Below are positions 34,343 to 45,212 of a stretch of 64,000 bases of DNA, one piece after another; position 1 is the first letter of the stretch, and every line of letters starts with the position of its first letter. A program made the translations under genes and the position numbers. The notes under the pieces are model-generated. The model worked only from the letters and a program-made list of their open reading frames with translations. It made no database searches and had not been told where the DNA came from. Origin of the DNA: Planktothrix agardhii NIES-204 (GTDB taxonomy: Bacteria > Cyanobacteriota > Cyanobacteriia > Cyanobacteriales > Microcoleaceae); assembly GCA_003609755.1 (NCBI GenBank), contig AP017991.1:4699001-4763000 (forward strand), read 5' to 3'.

Positions 34343-36022
34343 TCAATGGTGATGGGATTGACTGATTTTTAAACTTAAGAAAATAACCGGAATCATCCCC
34401 ACTAAAACAATCGCTAATGCGGGGGCAGCGGCTTCAGCTAATCGTTCATCGGAAGCTAAATTATAAACCCGAACTGCCAAGGTATCAAAATTAAATGGAC
34501 GAATCACTAAGGTCGCTGATAATTCTTTCATGACATCGACAAAAGTTAACATTCCGGCTGTTAATAACCCACTCCACATAATCGGGGTATGCACCTTAAT
34601 TAAAGTGCTAGTTGCTCCATATCCTAAGCTCCGGGCAGCTTCATCTAAATTAGGTTTAATTTTACTCAAACTCGATTCCACTGTCCCAAAAGAAACTGCT
34701 AAAAATCGGACTAAATAGGCATAAATTAAAGCGATAATTGTGCCACTCAATAACAATCCCGTAGAAATACCAAAGGTAGACCGCATTACCCCATCAATTG
34801 CATTATCTAATCTACCAATAGGAATTAAAATACCCACCGCAATTACCGAACCTGGAATCGCATATCCCATAGCAGCAATACGGGTGGATAATCGCATCAG
34901 GGAATTAGCATTTAACCGGACACCATAGGCCATAATTAAGGCGATCAGAACCGCTAAAATTCCGCTAATAGTCGCTAAAGTTAAACTGTGTAAGGCATAA
35001 CTCCAAAACTCAGCATTCAAAAAAGTGCCTAAATTTTCTAAGGTCATTTTCAATAAAATAATACTAGGAATTAGAAACCCAAAAACAATCGGGAATAAAC
35101 AGATAAAAAAAGCTAATCCTGCCCGAAATCCCGTGAGTTTAAATTGATTTAAAGATTGAAAGCGATTTCCCGTTTGGTAATATTGGGCTTGACGACGTGA
35201 CCAAAGTTCGAGTAAAATTAATCCTAAAATAAATAACATTAAAACCGCCGCTAATTGGGAAGCTGCCACCCGTTCTCCCATCCCAAACCAAGTTCGATAA
35301 ATTCCGGTTGTAAAAGTATCAACTCCGAAATATTGAACGGTTCCAAAATCATTCAGGGTTTCCATTAATGCTAAAGCTAATCCGGCAATAATAGAGGGAC
35401 GGGCGAGGGGTAAAGCTACGGTAAAAAAACTTTGCCAAGGGTTACAACCGAGGGAACGACTTGCTTCTAAGGTGCAGGTTGATTGTTCTAAAAACGCAAC
35501 TCTGGTTAATAAATAAACGTAGGGATATAAAGTTAAAGATAATAAAAAAATTGCTCCCCAAATCGAACGAATATCAGGAAACCAATAGTCATCAATTCCG
35601 CTCCATCCAAAAGTGTTTCTTAGGAGGGTTTGCACCGGGCCATAAAATTCTAACCATTCAGTGTACACATAGGCGAGAATATAACTAGGGGCGGCCAGGG
35701 GAATTAACAACCCCCATTCAAACAAACGGCTACCCGGAAATCGGCACAGGGTAACTAACCAAGCACTACTCACCCCGAGCAGCAACACAATACTACCAAC
35801 GCCAAAGATTAGCAATAAGGAATTAAGAATATAACCTGGGAGAACCGTTGAGCCTAAATGGTTCCAGACCTCAGTAGAATTGACGAAAACACTGCTTAAT
35901 ACAAATAATACCGGAGTTGCAATCAAAACAGCGATCGCCACCACAAAAACAGTCCAAACGTCCAGCTTCAAGCTACGCAGGGCTTTGCTCAAGGACTCCC
36001 AGGACAATAATGACACAACCAA
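34343..36022 (-). CDS. futB: Ferric iron ABC transporter permease, two-module
   Basis: 559 residues with about twelve membrane segments in two permease modules, each with its own EAA loop (EASRSLGCNPWQSFFTVALP and EAARSLGYGATSTLIKVHTP). This is the FutB/SfuB/AfuB arrangement for Fe3+ uptake. The ATPase gene is divergent 119 bp away. The periplasmic binding protein (FutA) is not in the window. Assignment to iron rather than another ferric-type substrate follows from family resemblance. Confidence 0.88.
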   Translation of the reverse strand: MVVSLLSWESLSKALRSLKLDVWTVFVVAIAVLIATPVLFVLSSVFVNSTEVWNHLGSTVLPGYILNSLLLIFGVGSIVLLLGVSSAWLVTLCRFPGSRLFEWGLLIPLAAPSYILAYVYTEWLEFYGPVQTLLRNTFGWSGIDDYWFPDIRSIWGAIFLLSLTLYPYVYLLTRVAFLEQSTCTLEASRSLGCNPWQSFFTVALPLARPSIIAGLALALMETLNDFGTVQYFGVDTFTTGIYRTWFGMGERVAASQLAAVLMLFILGLILLELWSRRQAQYYQTGNRFQSLNQFKLTGFRAGLAFFICLFPIVFGFLIPSIILLKMTLENLGTFLNAEFWSYALHSLTLATISGILAVLIALIMAYGVRLNANSLMRLSTRIAAMGYAIPGSVIAVGILIPIGRLDNAIDGVMRSTFGISTGLLLSGTIIALIYAYLVRFLAVSFGTVESSLSKIKPNLDEAARSLGYGATSTLIKVHTPIMWSGLLTAGMLTFVDVMKELSATLVIRPFNFDTLAVRVYNLASDERLAEAAAPALAIVLVGMIPVIFLSLKISQSHHH

Positions 36023-36141
36023 ACACTCCTAAAAATTTAATTAAGTCTTAGTGAGAATATATCCTAAAAAGGGAGTATAATTAGAATGAAGTTTCAGCAA
36101 TATTAGTTTCAACAGTACCGTTCAACCCTAAGATCAAATTA

Positions 36142-37242
36142 ATGCCTGTAAAGATGACTCAATCTGTAATTCTGCATTTAGAGGACGTCGGTAAACAGTT
36201 TCCTCAAAACCAGACCCCAGCCGTTCAAGCCGTTAACCTAGACTTACATGAAGGGGATATCCTCGGACTATTAGGCCCTTCTGGGTGTGGGAAAACCACG
36301 TTATTGCGAATGATTGCCGGATTTGAACAACCGGACACCGGAACCATTACCCTAGCGGGGCGGGAAGTCGCCGGTTTGGACTATTGGATACCGCCAGAAC
36401 AAAGAGATGTGGGAATGGTGTTTCAGGATTATGCCTTATTTCCCCATTTAACCGTTGCTAAAAATATTGCCTTTGGCTTAAAAAATACTAAGAAAAAATC
36501 TAGTTTAGGGATGAACAGACGGGTAGCAGAAGTTTTAGAATTAGTGGGATTATCGGGTTATGAAAAACGCTATCCCCATGAAATATCGGGAGGACAACAA
36601 CAACGGGTCGCCCTAGCCCGCGCCTTAGCTCCCCATCCAGCTTTAGTATTATTAGATGAACCTTTAAGTAATTTAGATGTACAGGTTCGGTTAAGATTGC
36701 GACAGGAATTACGCGATATTTTAAAAGTAGCAGGAACCACCGCAATTTTTGTTACCCATGACCAAGAAGAAGCCCTAGCCATTTCTGATTGGTTGGCGGT
36801 GATGCGAGACGGACACCTAGAACAGTTTGGCACACCGGAAACGATTTATCGACAACCCGCCTCTCGGTTTGTGGCAGAATTTGTTACCCAAGCTAATTTT
36901 ATTCCCGCCAAACGTCGAGGAGATTTTTGGGAAACGGAATTGGGTTGTTTTGCTATTAACCCCTATCTTGTAGATGCTGTTAACCCAGATTGGGATAAAT
37001 TAGACCGGGTAGAATTAATGGTACGACAAGAGGATTTTATTCTTAAACCTGATGATAACGCCCCGGTTGTGATTCGCGATCGCCAATTTCTCGGACGGGA
37101 AAATCACTATAGTTTGCAGGTTCCATCCGGTCGGGAACTCATCGCCAGAACCAGTGCTACAACGGCTTTACCTGTGGGAATGCGGGTTAATGTTTCTGTC
37201 CTTGAAAATGCTTTGCGGGTGTTTCCTAGTCGGAAAAATTAG
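36142..37242 (+). CDS. futC: Ferric iron ABC transporter ATPase
   Basis: 366 residues. Walker A LGPSGCGKTTLL (about 47-58), Q-loop VFQDYALFPH, signature ISGGQQQRVALARALA, Walker B ALVLLDEPLSN, switch His FVTHDQEEA, then a TOBE-like regulatory domain from about 245. It powers ferric iron import with the divergent permease at 34343. ATG 36142 is preferred; a second Met at residue 5 is also possible. The 3' end overlaps the opposing hydrolase gene by 17 bp. Confidence 0.9.
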   Translation: MPVKMTQSVILHLEDVGKQFPQNQTPAVQAVNLDLHEGDILGLLGPSGCGKTTLLRMIAGFEQPDTGTITLAGREVAGLDYWIPPEQRDVGMVFQDYALFPHLTVAKNIAFGLKNTKKKSSLGMNRRVAEVLELVGLSGYEKRYPHEISGGQQQRVALARALAPHPALVLLDEPLSNLDVQVRLRLRQELRDILKVAGTTAIFVTHDQEEALAISDWLAVMRDGHLEQFGTPETIYRQPASRFVAEFVTQANFIPAKRRGDFWETELGCFAINPYLVDAVNPDWDKLDRVELMVRQEDFILKPDDNAPVVIRDRQFLGRENHYSLQVPSGRELIARTSATTALPVGMRVNVSVLENALRVFPSRKN

Positions 37243-38179
37243 GGGTTAGTTGACGGATAAATTTGGCAACAATTTTAACAAATTCTGAGGTCGATTCGTA
37301 GGGTAAAACATTACGCCCTGGAATTATAGCAGATTGGCAATTTTTCCAGCCTTTTTCATAAAGTTGACAACGTTGTTCTGGGGTTTCTGAAAATCCACTG
37401 CGACTAATACTAGATGCAGTTGTCCCAAAAACCGCTAAGGTGGGAATCGAAATTTCTGCCATAATATCCGTATAGTTTTGTCGCCAGAATCCAGCTAAAA
37501 AGGAATAAACGGCATAACGGCTTTGATCATTTTTTGCCCCTGTTTCTAATAAGTCTAACCAATTTTGATCGACATCTTCGGCTTTGGCAAAAAGTTGACG
37601 AATGGAGAAGGATTCGATAAATTGACGACGACGGGCATAGAGCCAGAATAAATTGCCAATGGGAGAATCAAAGAATAGATTCCAGACGAGTTTTTGCTGT
37701 TTTTCTGAACTGGGTTCGTTCATGACTCGCCAAGCTGGGGGGCCGGATAATATTAATCCTTTAATTAAGTTAGAATTAGATTTGTTTTGGAGTTGAGTTA
37801 GGGCGATCGCAACGGGTAATAACGCTCCTTGTACTATTATAATGACAGGTTTTTGAATAATATTCTGTAAAAAATAATGCAATTGTTCCGCCCAATCTTG
37901 GGGATAATAGGCAAATTTTGGAATATCAGAATTTCCACAACCGATTAAATCGGGATTATAAATGGCATGATTTAATCCATTTTCCCGCGATTCTTGACAA
38001 AATCTATACCAAAAATTTCCAGATAATCCCACTCCAATCGGATGAATTAATAATAATGAAATATCATTATCAATATTAGGATTAACGGTCGGATAATATT
38101 CATAATAACATTCATATCCCTGCCAATTATAGGATTTTGATTCAGGAGTAAATAGGGAAGATTGGGAATTAGCTTTCAT
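37226..38179 (-). CDS. Alpha/beta-hydrolase-fold protein lacking the nucleophile motif
   Basis: 317 residues with the general fold: LLLIHPIGVGLSGNFW (oxyanion loop), YNPDLIGCGNSDIP (G-x-G-x-S-D-P after strand 4), and a C-terminal AVFGTTAS strand. The nucleophile elbow, normally GxSxG, reads IIIVQGALLPVAIAL, so the serine is replaced by Ala or Gly. It is probably a non-catalytic or unusual member; some cyanobacterial relatives may share this. Tail-to-tail with the ATPase gene. Confidence 0.75.
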   Translation of the reverse strand: MKANSQSSLFTPESKSYNWQGYECYYEYYPTVNPNIDNDISLLLIHPIGVGLSGNFWYRFCQESRENGLNHAIYNPDLIGCGNSDIPKFAYYPQDWAEQLHYFLQNIIQKPVIIIVQGALLPVAIALTQLQNKSNSNLIKGLILSGPPAWRVMNEPSSEKQQKLVWNLFFDSPIGNLFWLYARRRQFIESFSIRQLFAKAEDVDQNWLDLLETGAKNDQSRYAVYSFLAGFWRQNYTDIMAEISIPTLAVFGTTASSISRSGFSETPEQRCQLYEKGWKNCQSAIIPGRNVLPYESTSEFVKIVAKFIRQLTPNFSD

Positions 38180-38267
38180 AATATCGGTAAATAATTAATT
38201 GAATGAATTTTACAGATTACATTAACCTTTAAACAAACTATTAACGTAATCTGTAAAATTAGATAGT

Positions 38268-38345
38268 TTACTCGATGTCAACGGTTTGGGTTTCTTCGGT
38301 GATGATTTCGGGTTCAATTGTTGATTCTGGTGTGGAATCTTCTAT
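38268..38345 (-). other. In-frame coding-like extension after the lipoprotein stop
   Basis: Beyond the TAA at 38346-38348 the same frame continues for 25 sense codons (I-E-D-S-T-P-E-S-T-I-E-P, then acidic/Thr residues ending V-D-I-E) to a second TAA at 38268-38270. Composition is the same Pro/Thr/Glu type as the protein itself. The first stop is thus probably a recent truncation, an error, or a readthrough site. Confidence 0.65.
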
Positions 38346-39953
38346 TTAGGGAAGTTCGGGAACTAGATTAATATTTTCTGACCGTTGGGGTTTGGTGACA
38401 GGTTCTGAAATGGAAACTTGATCAACAATTTCAGGTGAGGGTATCGGAGAATTAGATGTTACCTGAACTGGATTTAAAAAAGGAAGATGAAAACGACTCA
38501 AAAACTCACCTAATTGTTTAATTAGGGACTCAGGGGAAATATCCGGCGTAGTTTTTTCTGCTGGAATTTCAGTTGCTACTGGTTCCAATGGAGTAGTTTC
38601 AGATTCTACTATTGATTCTATATTTTCCGATGGAGTAGTTTCAGATTCTACTATTGATTCTATAGTTTCCGATGGAGTAGTTTCAGATTCTACTATTGAT
38701 TCTATATTTTCCAATGGAGTAGTTTCAGATTCTACTATTGATTCTATAGTTTCCGATGGAGTAGTTTCAGATTCTACTATTGATTCTATATTTTCCAATG
38801 GAGTAGTTTCAGATTCTACGATTAATTCTGCTTCTGGTGTCGTTTCCTCAAGAGGTTCGGGCGTGGGTTCGTCTACGGGAGTCGAAATAACTTCGGGTTC
38901 GGTCGGAGGAAGTTCTTCCGGTTCAGGAGTTTTAATTAAGTCTTGAGTGGAAAAATTAGGATTCAGGATTCCTTTAACTTCTGCAAAGGACAATTTTTCT
39001 TGAGTCAGTTGAGACAGGGTATTTTTGAAATTGGGATTATAGGTAATTACCCGGGCGGTTTTATTAAAAACATTATCAACGGGATTTCCCTGTTCATTCA
39101 GATATTCAATTTGTACCCAGTTTTTACCCGGTTTTAACCCTTTTAGATATAGAGGTTGCCATTTATCGGTGGTGAAACTTTCGCCGTTAAGGGTAATCCG
39201 AATTTGCCAATCTATTATTTCATCCGTTGGGTTGTCTTGAGCCACAATATGTAGAGGGGCGTTATTCAGGTGGAAGTCTAGTAAAACTGGTTCCGCACCG
39301 TATACTCCTTGGGGACGGTTATAGGTAAGTAGGGGTAAATTTTGGTCGGGGTGATCATTAGGGGTTTTTGTGAAAACATGAAAGGTAGTTTGGGCAAAAG
39401 ACCCTTCGTTTTTGTAGCTTTCATCCCAGGGATAGGCTGCAAACACCCTGAGAGTATGGGTTCCTGGGTCTAAGTTGGGGAAGGTGATGGGAGTGGTGAT
39501 ATCGTAAATATCAATATTGGGCTGGTTATCGAGGATTACTTGTAAATGTGGCCCTAAACCGAATTTAGGATCTTGGAATAGTGGTAAACCCTGAACTTGG
39601 AGTTGCAGGTTAATTGTATCGTCTTCGATTAGTTGATCGGGTTGAGGATTGAGGATGGTAACTTGAGGCTGGTAAGCATCCAAGGATTGATGCAGTTTCT
39701 GGATTAGTTTTGGGGGAGAAACTTGGGAAATCGGTGGCGCGGATTTGGATATCGTCAGGGTTGGAGGAGTTTGGGGCGGAACTTCTGAGGAGGAATTTCC
39801 ACATCCAGCCAGACTGACGATTATTAAGAGTGCTAACAGGGTTTTGAGTTGGGTTTTTACTCTTGTCCATATCTGAAGTATGGGATTTAGCACCTGATTT
39901 TTTTGAAAGAAGCCCAATCTAATTTTATCCATAAGTTTTTTATTGAAAATCAT
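38346..39953 (-). CDS. Repeat-rich lipoprotein of unknown function
   Basis: 535 residues. The signal region ends in SLAGCG (lipobox, Cys51) after a long N-terminal stretch; a Met at residue 8 or near the hydrophobic part may be the true start. A folded domain of beta strands (about 80-305, with PHLQVILDNQPNIDIYDITT and GLKPGKNWVQIEYLNEQG) follows. It resembles a beta-sandwich used in surface or periplasmic proteins. Then come a Pro/Thr/Glu linker, a sixfold VESETTP repeat, and a short tail. The role is unknown; the repeat may be a flexible spacer. Confidence 0.7.
   Translation of the reverse strand: MIFNKKLMDKIRLGFFQKNQVLNPILQIWTRVKTQLKTLLALLIIVSLAGCGNSSSEVPPQTPPTLTISKSAPPISQVSPPKLIQKLHQSLDAYQPQVTILNPQPDQLIEDDTINLQLQVQGLPLFQDPKFGLGPHLQVILDNQPNIDIYDITTPITFPNLDPGTHTLRVFAAYPWDESYKNEGSFAQTTFHVFTKTPNDHPDQNLPLLTYNRPQGVYGAEPVLLDFHLNNAPLHIVAQDNPTDEIIDWQIRITLNGESFTTDKWQPLYLKGLKPGKNWVQIEYLNEQGNPVDNVFNKTARVITYNPNFKNTLSQLTQEKLSFAEVKGILNPNFSTQDLIKTPEPEELPPTEPEVISTPVDEPTPEPLEETTPEAELIVESETTPLENIESIVESETTPSETIESIVESETTPLENIESIVESETTPSETIESIVESETTPSENIESIVESETTPLEPVATEIPAEKTTPDISPESLIKQLGEFLSRFHLPFLNPVQVTSNSPIPSPEIVDQVSISEPVTKPQRSENINLVPELP
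38591..38826 (-). repeat. 42-bp coding tandem repeat (VESETTP units)
   Basis: Six copies with a 42-bp period (starts near 38591, 38633, 38675, 38717, 38759, 38801), encoding VESETTPxExIESI. PLENIE and PSETIE variants alternate, giving an 84-bp higher-order period. Near-identity of copies at DNA level suggests recent slippage or recombination. Confidence 0.9.
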
Positions 39954-40461
39954 AAGCCCAGCCTTAATCTATCGGTTTTAGGGGGGTATTTAACCTCCCT
40001 GGGTTCGGTAGGGTGCCACTTGAGGAGTTCAGACCAATCCTAGCGCGGAATCGGGACATCAAGCACATAGAGATGAAAGTCCGGTGGAATTGATTTTGAT
40101 TCCAGCTTGAAATGGACAAGGTTTTCAACCTTCTAAGTTATTTTGATAAATTTTAAGTTTTGTAACATTTATTGAGAAAGATTTGACTTTTTGAAACCCT
40201 TATGGAAACTAAAATGATGATTTTGTAAAGAATCAGGGGAAATTTTAATTATTGTTACCAAGTCATTCCCCCCGGATTCAAAAAGATGATATATCATTTA
40301 AAGACAACAGCTACCCCAAACGGAAAGCCATTGCTATGCAAGGGTTTAAGTCTGGGTTAGTTGTGGAAATAAAATTTTAAAAGCCTTAAGGCAAACACAG
40401 GGGCGTCCTGTTGCCCCCGAACAAAGGTTGGTTTTAGTGCAGGTATAAACCTGAACAATTA
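39954..40461. other. Long non-coding stretch upstream of psaA
   Basis: About 500 bp with no convincing gene on either strand; the first 200 bp has higher G/C (AGTTCAGACCAATCCTAGCG). It probably contains upstream control elements or an untranslated transcript of the psaA operon. Beyond the dyad and promoter candidate listed separately I see no known motif. I looked for repeated TTACA-type light-response boxes and did not find a properly spaced pair. Confidence 0.4.
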
Positions 40462-40487
40462 GTTTCATAGAAATTTATCTATGAAAC
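40462..40487. promoter_or_regulatory. Perfect dyad upstream of psaA
   Basis: GTTTCATAGA - 6 bases - TCTATGAAAC. It lies 108 bp before the psaA ATG and 22 bp upstream of the -35 candidate, a suitable place for a regulator. Confidence 0.5.
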
Positions 40488-40508
40488 AAGTTAACGAAAC
40501 ACTAACTT

Positions 40509-40538
40509 TTGTTAAGGATTTTGAAAAAGGGGTATAAC
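40509..40538 (+). promoter_or_regulatory. Candidate psaA promoter
   Basis: TTGTTA (40509-40514), an 18-base spacer and TATAAC (40533-40538). It would give a roughly 50-base leader before ATG 40595. It is supported by position and spacing only. Confidence 0.4.
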
Positions 40539-40594
40539 TTCTGTCAAAATCTGCAACGTTACTTATTTTTTGTCACAGGTCGAGGAGAGTCTAA

Positions 40595-42850
40595 ATGACA
40601 ATCAGTCCTCCAGAGCGTGAGGCAAAAGTAAAGGTTACGGTTGATAAAGATCCGGTTCCTACATCTTTTGAAAGATGGTCTAAACCTGGACACTTTCGCC
40701 GTGACCTCGCCAAAGGGCCAAATACCACCACTTGGATTTGGAACCTACACGCCGACGCTCACGACTTCGATAGTCATACCAGCGATTTAGAAGATATTTC
40801 GCGTAAAATTTTTAGCGCCCATTTTGGTCATTTAGCCGTGATTTTTATCTGGTTAAGTGGTGCCTACTTCCACGGCGCTAAATTTTCGAACTACGAAGCT
40901 TGGTTGGCTAACCCTACGGGGATTAAGCCTAGCGCTCAAGTTGTATGGCCAATTTTCGGCCAAGAAATTTTAAACGGTGATGTTGGTGGTGGCTTCCACG
41001 GGATTCAGATTACCTCTGGGTTATTCCAACTGTGGCGAGCTTCTGGTTTCACCAACACATACCAGCTTTATTGCACCGCCATTGGTGGGCTGGTAATGGC
41101 AGGTTTGATGCTGTTTGCTGGTTGGTTCCACTATCACAAACGCGCTCCCAAACTGGAATGGTTTCAGAATGTGGAGTCGATGATGAACCACCACTTAGCT
41201 GGCTTGTTGGGTCTAGGCTGTTTGTCTTGGGCAGGACACCAAATTCATGTGTCCTTACCCGTGAACAAATTGCTGGATGCGGGAGTGGCGGCGAAGGATA
41301 TTCCTTTACCCCATGAATTCATTCTCAATCCCAACCTGATGGCAGAACTGTATCCCAGTTTTAAACAAGGTTTAACACCATTCTTTACCTTGAATTGGGG
41401 AGTCTATTCGGACTTCTTAACCTTCAAAGGTGGATTAAACCCCCAAACAGGCGGTCTGTGGTTATCCGATACTGCACACCATCACCTGGCACTGGCAGTC
41501 CTGTTCATCATTGCTGGCCATATGTACCGGACAAACTGGGGCATTGGTCACAGCATGAAGGAAATCTTAGTAGCCCATAAAGGCCCCTTCACTGGAGAAG
41601 GCCATAAAGGACTCTATGAAATCCTGACCACCTCTTGGCACGCTCAGTTGGCGATTAACCTCGCAATGATGGGTTCTTTGAGTATTATTGTGGCTCAACA
41701 CATGTACGCAATGCCTCCCTATCCTTACATTGCGACGGATTACCCCACGCAGTTATCCCTGTTCACGCATCATATGTGGATTGGTGGCTTCCTGATTGTG
41801 GGTGCGGGCGCTCACGCTTCCATTTTCATGGTGCGTGATTATGTTCCGGCCAACAATGTCAACAACTTGCTTGATCGGGTGCTTCGTCACCGCGACGCAA
41901 TTATCTCCCACCTAAACTGGGTCTGTATCTTCCTGGGATTCCATAGCTTTGGGTTATATGTCCATAACGACACCATGCGTGCGTTTGGTCGTCCCCAAGA
42001 TATGTTCTCGGATACAGGGATTCAACTCCAACCCGTATTTGCCCAATGGATACAAAACATTCACACTCTGGCCCCTGGTAGCACTGCTCCCCATGCCTTA
42101 GCCAGTGTTAGCCCCGTGTTTGGTGGCGGTGTCGTAGCCGTCGGTGGCAAAGTAGCGATGATGCCGATTGTGTTAGGTACGGCGGACTTCATGGTTCACC
42201 ATATCCATGCCTTCACAATTCACGTCACGGTTTTAATTCTGCTGAAAGGCGTTTTATACGCCCGTAGCTCTCGCTTGGTTCCTGACAAGAGTGAATTGGG
42301 TTTCCGGTTCCCTTGCGATGGGCCAGGTCGGGGTGGTACTTGCCAAGTCTCTGGCTGGGATCACGTTTTCCTGGGTCTGTTCTGGATGTACAACTCCCTC
42401 TCCATCGTAATTTTCCACTTTAGCTGGAAGATGCAATCCGATGTCTGGGGAACAGTTGGTTCAGACGGCACCGTTTCTCACATCACCAGTGGCAACTTTG
42501 CCCAGAGTGCCATTACCATCAACGGATGGCTGCGTGATTTCCTGTGGGCGCAAGCTGCTCAGGTAATCAGTTCCTACGGATCAGCCCTCTCCGCCTACGG
42601 TCTGTTGTTCTTGGGTGCCCACTTCGTTTGGGCGTTCAGCTTAATGTTCCTGTTCAGTGGCCGCGGTTACTGGCAAGAACTGATTGAGTCCATTGTTTGG
42701 GCCCATAACAAGCTGAAATTAGCCCCAGCAATTCAACCTCGCGCTCTGAGTATTACTCAAGGTCGTGCGGTTGGTGTAGCTCACTACCTCTTAGGAGGCA
42801 TTGCTACAACTTGGGCATTCTTCCTAGCCCGAATTATTTCAGTAGGATGA
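40595..42850 (+). CDS. psaA: Photosystem I P700 apoprotein A1
   Basis: 751 residues, 11 membrane helices. The FX cluster motif [21 protein letters not shown] supplies two of the four cysteines that PsaA and PsaB share for the interprotein 4Fe-4S. Many His residues ligate chlorophyll. It forms the reaction-centre heterodimer with PsaB in the thylakoid membrane. A GAGGAG ribosome-binding site precedes the ATG. psaB follows after 91 bp. Confidence 0.99.
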   Translation: MTISPPEREAKVKVTVDKDPVPTSFERWSKPGHFRRDLAKGPNTTTWIWNLHADAHDFDSHTSDLEDISRKIFSAHFGHLAVIFIWLSGAYFHGAKFSNYEAWLANPTGIKPSAQVVWPIFGQEILNGDVGGGFHGIQITSGLFQLWRASGFTNTYQLYCTAIGGLVMAGLMLFAGWFHYHKRAPKLEWFQNVESMMNHHLAGLLGLGCLSWAGHQIHVSLPVNKLLDAGVAAKDIPLPHEFILNPNLMAELYPSFKQGLTPFFTLNWGVYSDFLTFKGGLNPQTGGLWLSDTAHHHLALAVLFIIAGHMYRTNWGIGHSMKEILVAHKGPFTGEGHKGLYEILTTSWHAQLAINLAMMGSLSIIVAQHMYAMPPYPYIATDYPTQLSLFTHHMWIGGFLIVGAGAHASIFMVRDYVPANNVNNLLDRVLRHRDAIISHLNWVCIFLGFHSFGLYVHNDTMRAFGRPQDMFSDTGIQLQPVFAQWIQNIHTLAPGSTAPHALASVSPVFGGGVVAVGGKVAMMPIVLGTADFMVHHIHAFTIHVTVLILLKGVLYARSSRLVPDKSELGFRFPCDGPGRGGTCQVSGWDHVFLGLFWMYNSLSIVIFHFSWKMQSDVWGTVGSDGTVSHITSGNFAQSAITINGWLRDFLWAQAAQVISSYGSALSAYGLLFLGAHFVWAFSLMFLFSGRGYWQELIESIVWAHNKLKLAPAIQPRALSITQGRAVGVAHYLLGGIATTWAFFLARIISVG

Positions 42851-42941
42851 AAACTCTCTGCTCAGAGGTGGGAGGAAATCTAATCTACTTTCTTCCTCCT
42901 TCTGAAGCGGAATCACAAAGAACACGATTTAGTTAGGACTT

Positions 42942-45170
42942 ATGGCAACTAAATTCCCAAAATTTAGCCAGGACTTGGCCCAAGACCCGACAACACGTCG
43001 GATTTGGTACGGGATTGCCACAGCCCATGATTTCGAGACCCATGATGGTATAACAGAGGAAAATCTTTACCAAAAGATCTTTGCTTCCCACTTCGGTCAC
43101 CTCGCTATCATTTTCCTCTGGACTTCAGGCAACCTGTTCCACGTCGCTTGGCAAGGTAATTTTGAACAATGGGTTAAAGATCCTTTAAATGTTCGCCCCA
43201 TTGCTCACGCCATTTGGGATCCCCAATTTGGCCAACCTGCGGTAGAAGCTTTCACCCAAGCGGGTGCTTCTAACCCAGTTAACATCGCCTATTCTGGGGT
43301 GTACCACTGGTGGTATACCATCGGAATGCGCTCAAATGCTGACCTGTATCAAGGGTCTATCTTCCTGTTGCTTTTGGCTGCTACCTTCCTGTTCGCAGGT
43401 TGGTTACACCTGCAACCTAAGTATCGTCCCAGTCTGTCTTGGTTCAAGAATGCTGAATCTCGTTTGAACCACCACTTGGCAGGTCTGTTCGGGGTTAGTT
43501 CCCTGGCTTGGACTGGTCACTTGGTTCACGTTGCCATTCCTGAATCTCGCGGACAGCACGTGGGTTGGGATAATTTCCTCAGCACTCTGCCCCACCCGGC
43601 AGGTCTGGCTCCCTTCTTCACGGGTAACTGGGGTGTGTACGCACAAAACCCAGATACCGCTGGTCACATTTTTGGAACCTCTACGGGTTCTGGAACCGCT
43701 ATTCTGACCTTCTTAGGTGGTTTCCATCCTCAAACGGAGTCTCTCTGGTTGACGGATATGGCTCACCACCATTTGGCGATCGCAGTGTTATTCATCATTG
43801 CGGGCCATATGTACCGGACAAACTTCGGAATTGGTCATAGCATCAAAGAAATGATGAATTCCAAAGATCCTTTGTTCGGATTTAAAAATGAAGGGCCGTT
43901 CAACCTGCCTCATCAAGGGTTGTACGACACCATGAATAACTCCCTGCACTTCCAGTTAGCATTTGCTCTGGCTGCGCTGGGTGTGATCACCTCCCTGGTA
44001 GCGCAACATATGTACGCGCTGCCTCCCTACGCCTTCATCGCTAAGGATTACACCACGATGGCGGCGCTGTATACCCACCACCAATATATTGCTGGGTTCT
44101 TAATGGTCGGGGCTTTCGCTCACGGGGCAATCTTCCTGGTGCGCGACTATGATTCCGAACAGAACAAAGGCAACGTCTTGGATCGGATGTTACAGCACAA
44201 AGAGGCCCTCATCTCTCACTTAAGCTGGGTGTCTCTGTTCCTCGGTTTCCACACCCTGGGCTTATATGTCCATAACGATGTTGTGGTTGCCTTTGGAACT
44301 CCTGAAAAGCAAATTCTGATTGAACCGGTTTTTGCTCAATTCGTTCAAGCGGCTTCGGGTAAAGTGCTGTACGGCATGGATGTTTTATTGTCCAACGCTG
44401 ACAGCATCGCCACCACTGCTTGGCCTAACGCTGGTAACGTTTGGTTGCCCGGTTGGTTAGATGCTATCAACTCTGGTAGCAACTCCCTATTCCTGAGCAT
44501 TGGCCCTGGAGACTTCTTAGTTCACCATGCCATCGCTCTAGGTCTGCACACCACCACCCTGATTTTGGTCAAAGGTGCGTTGGATGCCCGTGGCTCTAAG
44601 CTGATGCCCGACAAGAAAGACTTCGGTTATGCCTTCCCTTGTGATGGCCCTGGCCGTGGTGGTACTTGCGACATCTCCGCTTGGGACTCTTTCTACCTGT
44701 CGATGTTCTGGATGCTGAATACCATTGGTTGGACTACCTTCTACTGGCACTGGAAGCACCTGGGCGTTTGGCAAGGAAACGTTGCTCAGTTCAACGAATC
44801 CTCCACCTACCTGATGGGCTGGTTCCGTGACTATCTGTGGCTGAATTCGGCTCAGTTAATTAACGGTTACAACCCTTATGGAACCAATAACCTGTCGGTT
44901 TGGGCTTGGATGTTCCTATTCGGACACCTAGTTTGGGCGACTGGATTTATGTTCCTGATCTCTTGGCGGGGTTACTGGCAAGAGTTAATCGAAACGATTG
45001 TCTGGGCCCATGAGCGGACTCCTCTGGCGAACTTAGTTCGTTGGAAAGACAAACCCGTGGCTCTGTCTATCGTTCAAGCTCGTGTGGTTGGTTTAGCTCA
45101 CTTCACCGTTGGCTATATCCTCACCTACGCGGCGTTCCTAATTGCCTCGACTGCGAGTAAGTTTGGTTGA
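42942..45170 (+). CDS. psaB: Photosystem I P700 apoprotein A2
   Basis: 742 residues. FX motif [21 protein letters not shown] is present, and the C-terminus [16 protein letters not shown] is typical. It partners PsaA to bind P700, A0, A1 and FX. The normal psaA-psaB order is preserved. A strong hairpin with T-run follows at 45213-45242. Codon use is C-ending and optimal, as expected for a highly expressed gene. Confidence 0.99.
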   Translation: MATKFPKFSQDLAQDPTTRRIWYGIATAHDFETHDGITEENLYQKIFASHFGHLAIIFLWTSGNLFHVAWQGNFEQWVKDPLNVRPIAHAIWDPQFGQPAVEAFTQAGASNPVNIAYSGVYHWWYTIGMRSNADLYQGSIFLLLLAATFLFAGWLHLQPKYRPSLSWFKNAESRLNHHLAGLFGVSSLAWTGHLVHVAIPESRGQHVGWDNFLSTLPHPAGLAPFFTGNWGVYAQNPDTAGHIFGTSTGSGTAILTFLGGFHPQTESLWLTDMAHHHLAIAVLFIIAGHMYRTNFGIGHSIKEMMNSKDPLFGFKNEGPFNLPHQGLYDTMNNSLHFQLAFALAALGVITSLVAQHMYALPPYAFIAKDYTTMAALYTHHQYIAGFLMVGAFAHGAIFLVRDYDSEQNKGNVLDRMLQHKEALISHLSWVSLFLGFHTLGLYVHNDVVVAFGTPEKQILIEPVFAQFVQAASGKVLYGMDVLLSNADSIATTAWPNAGNVWLPGWLDAINSGSNSLFLSIGPGDFLVHHAIALGLHTTTLILVKGALDARGSKLMPDKKDFGYAFPCDGPGRGGTCDISAWDSFYLSMFWMLNTIGWTTFYWHWKHLGVWQGNVAQFNESSTYLMGWFRDYLWLNSAQLINGYNPYGTNNLSVWAWMFLFGHLVWATGFMFLISWRGYWQELIETIVWAHERTPLANLVRWKDKPVALSIVQARVVGLAHFTVGYILTYAAFLIASTASKFG

Positions 45171-45212
45171 TGTAACTGTTAACTGAATCCTCGTTTCATC
45201 GGTAATTAAAAA

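Noticed and set aside
38591-38826. Possible CRISPR-like array with 42-bp period
   Set aside because: The repeat is in frame within a lipoprotein gene and has no variable spacers.
40060-40130. Resemblance to a group II intron fragment (GAGATGAAAGTCC)
   Set aside because: Only a short string matches, with no reverse transcriptase or domain V structure visible.
43404-44774. Antisense frames within psaB
   Set aside because: Codon-biased shadows in a highly expressed gene; no start signals or family match.
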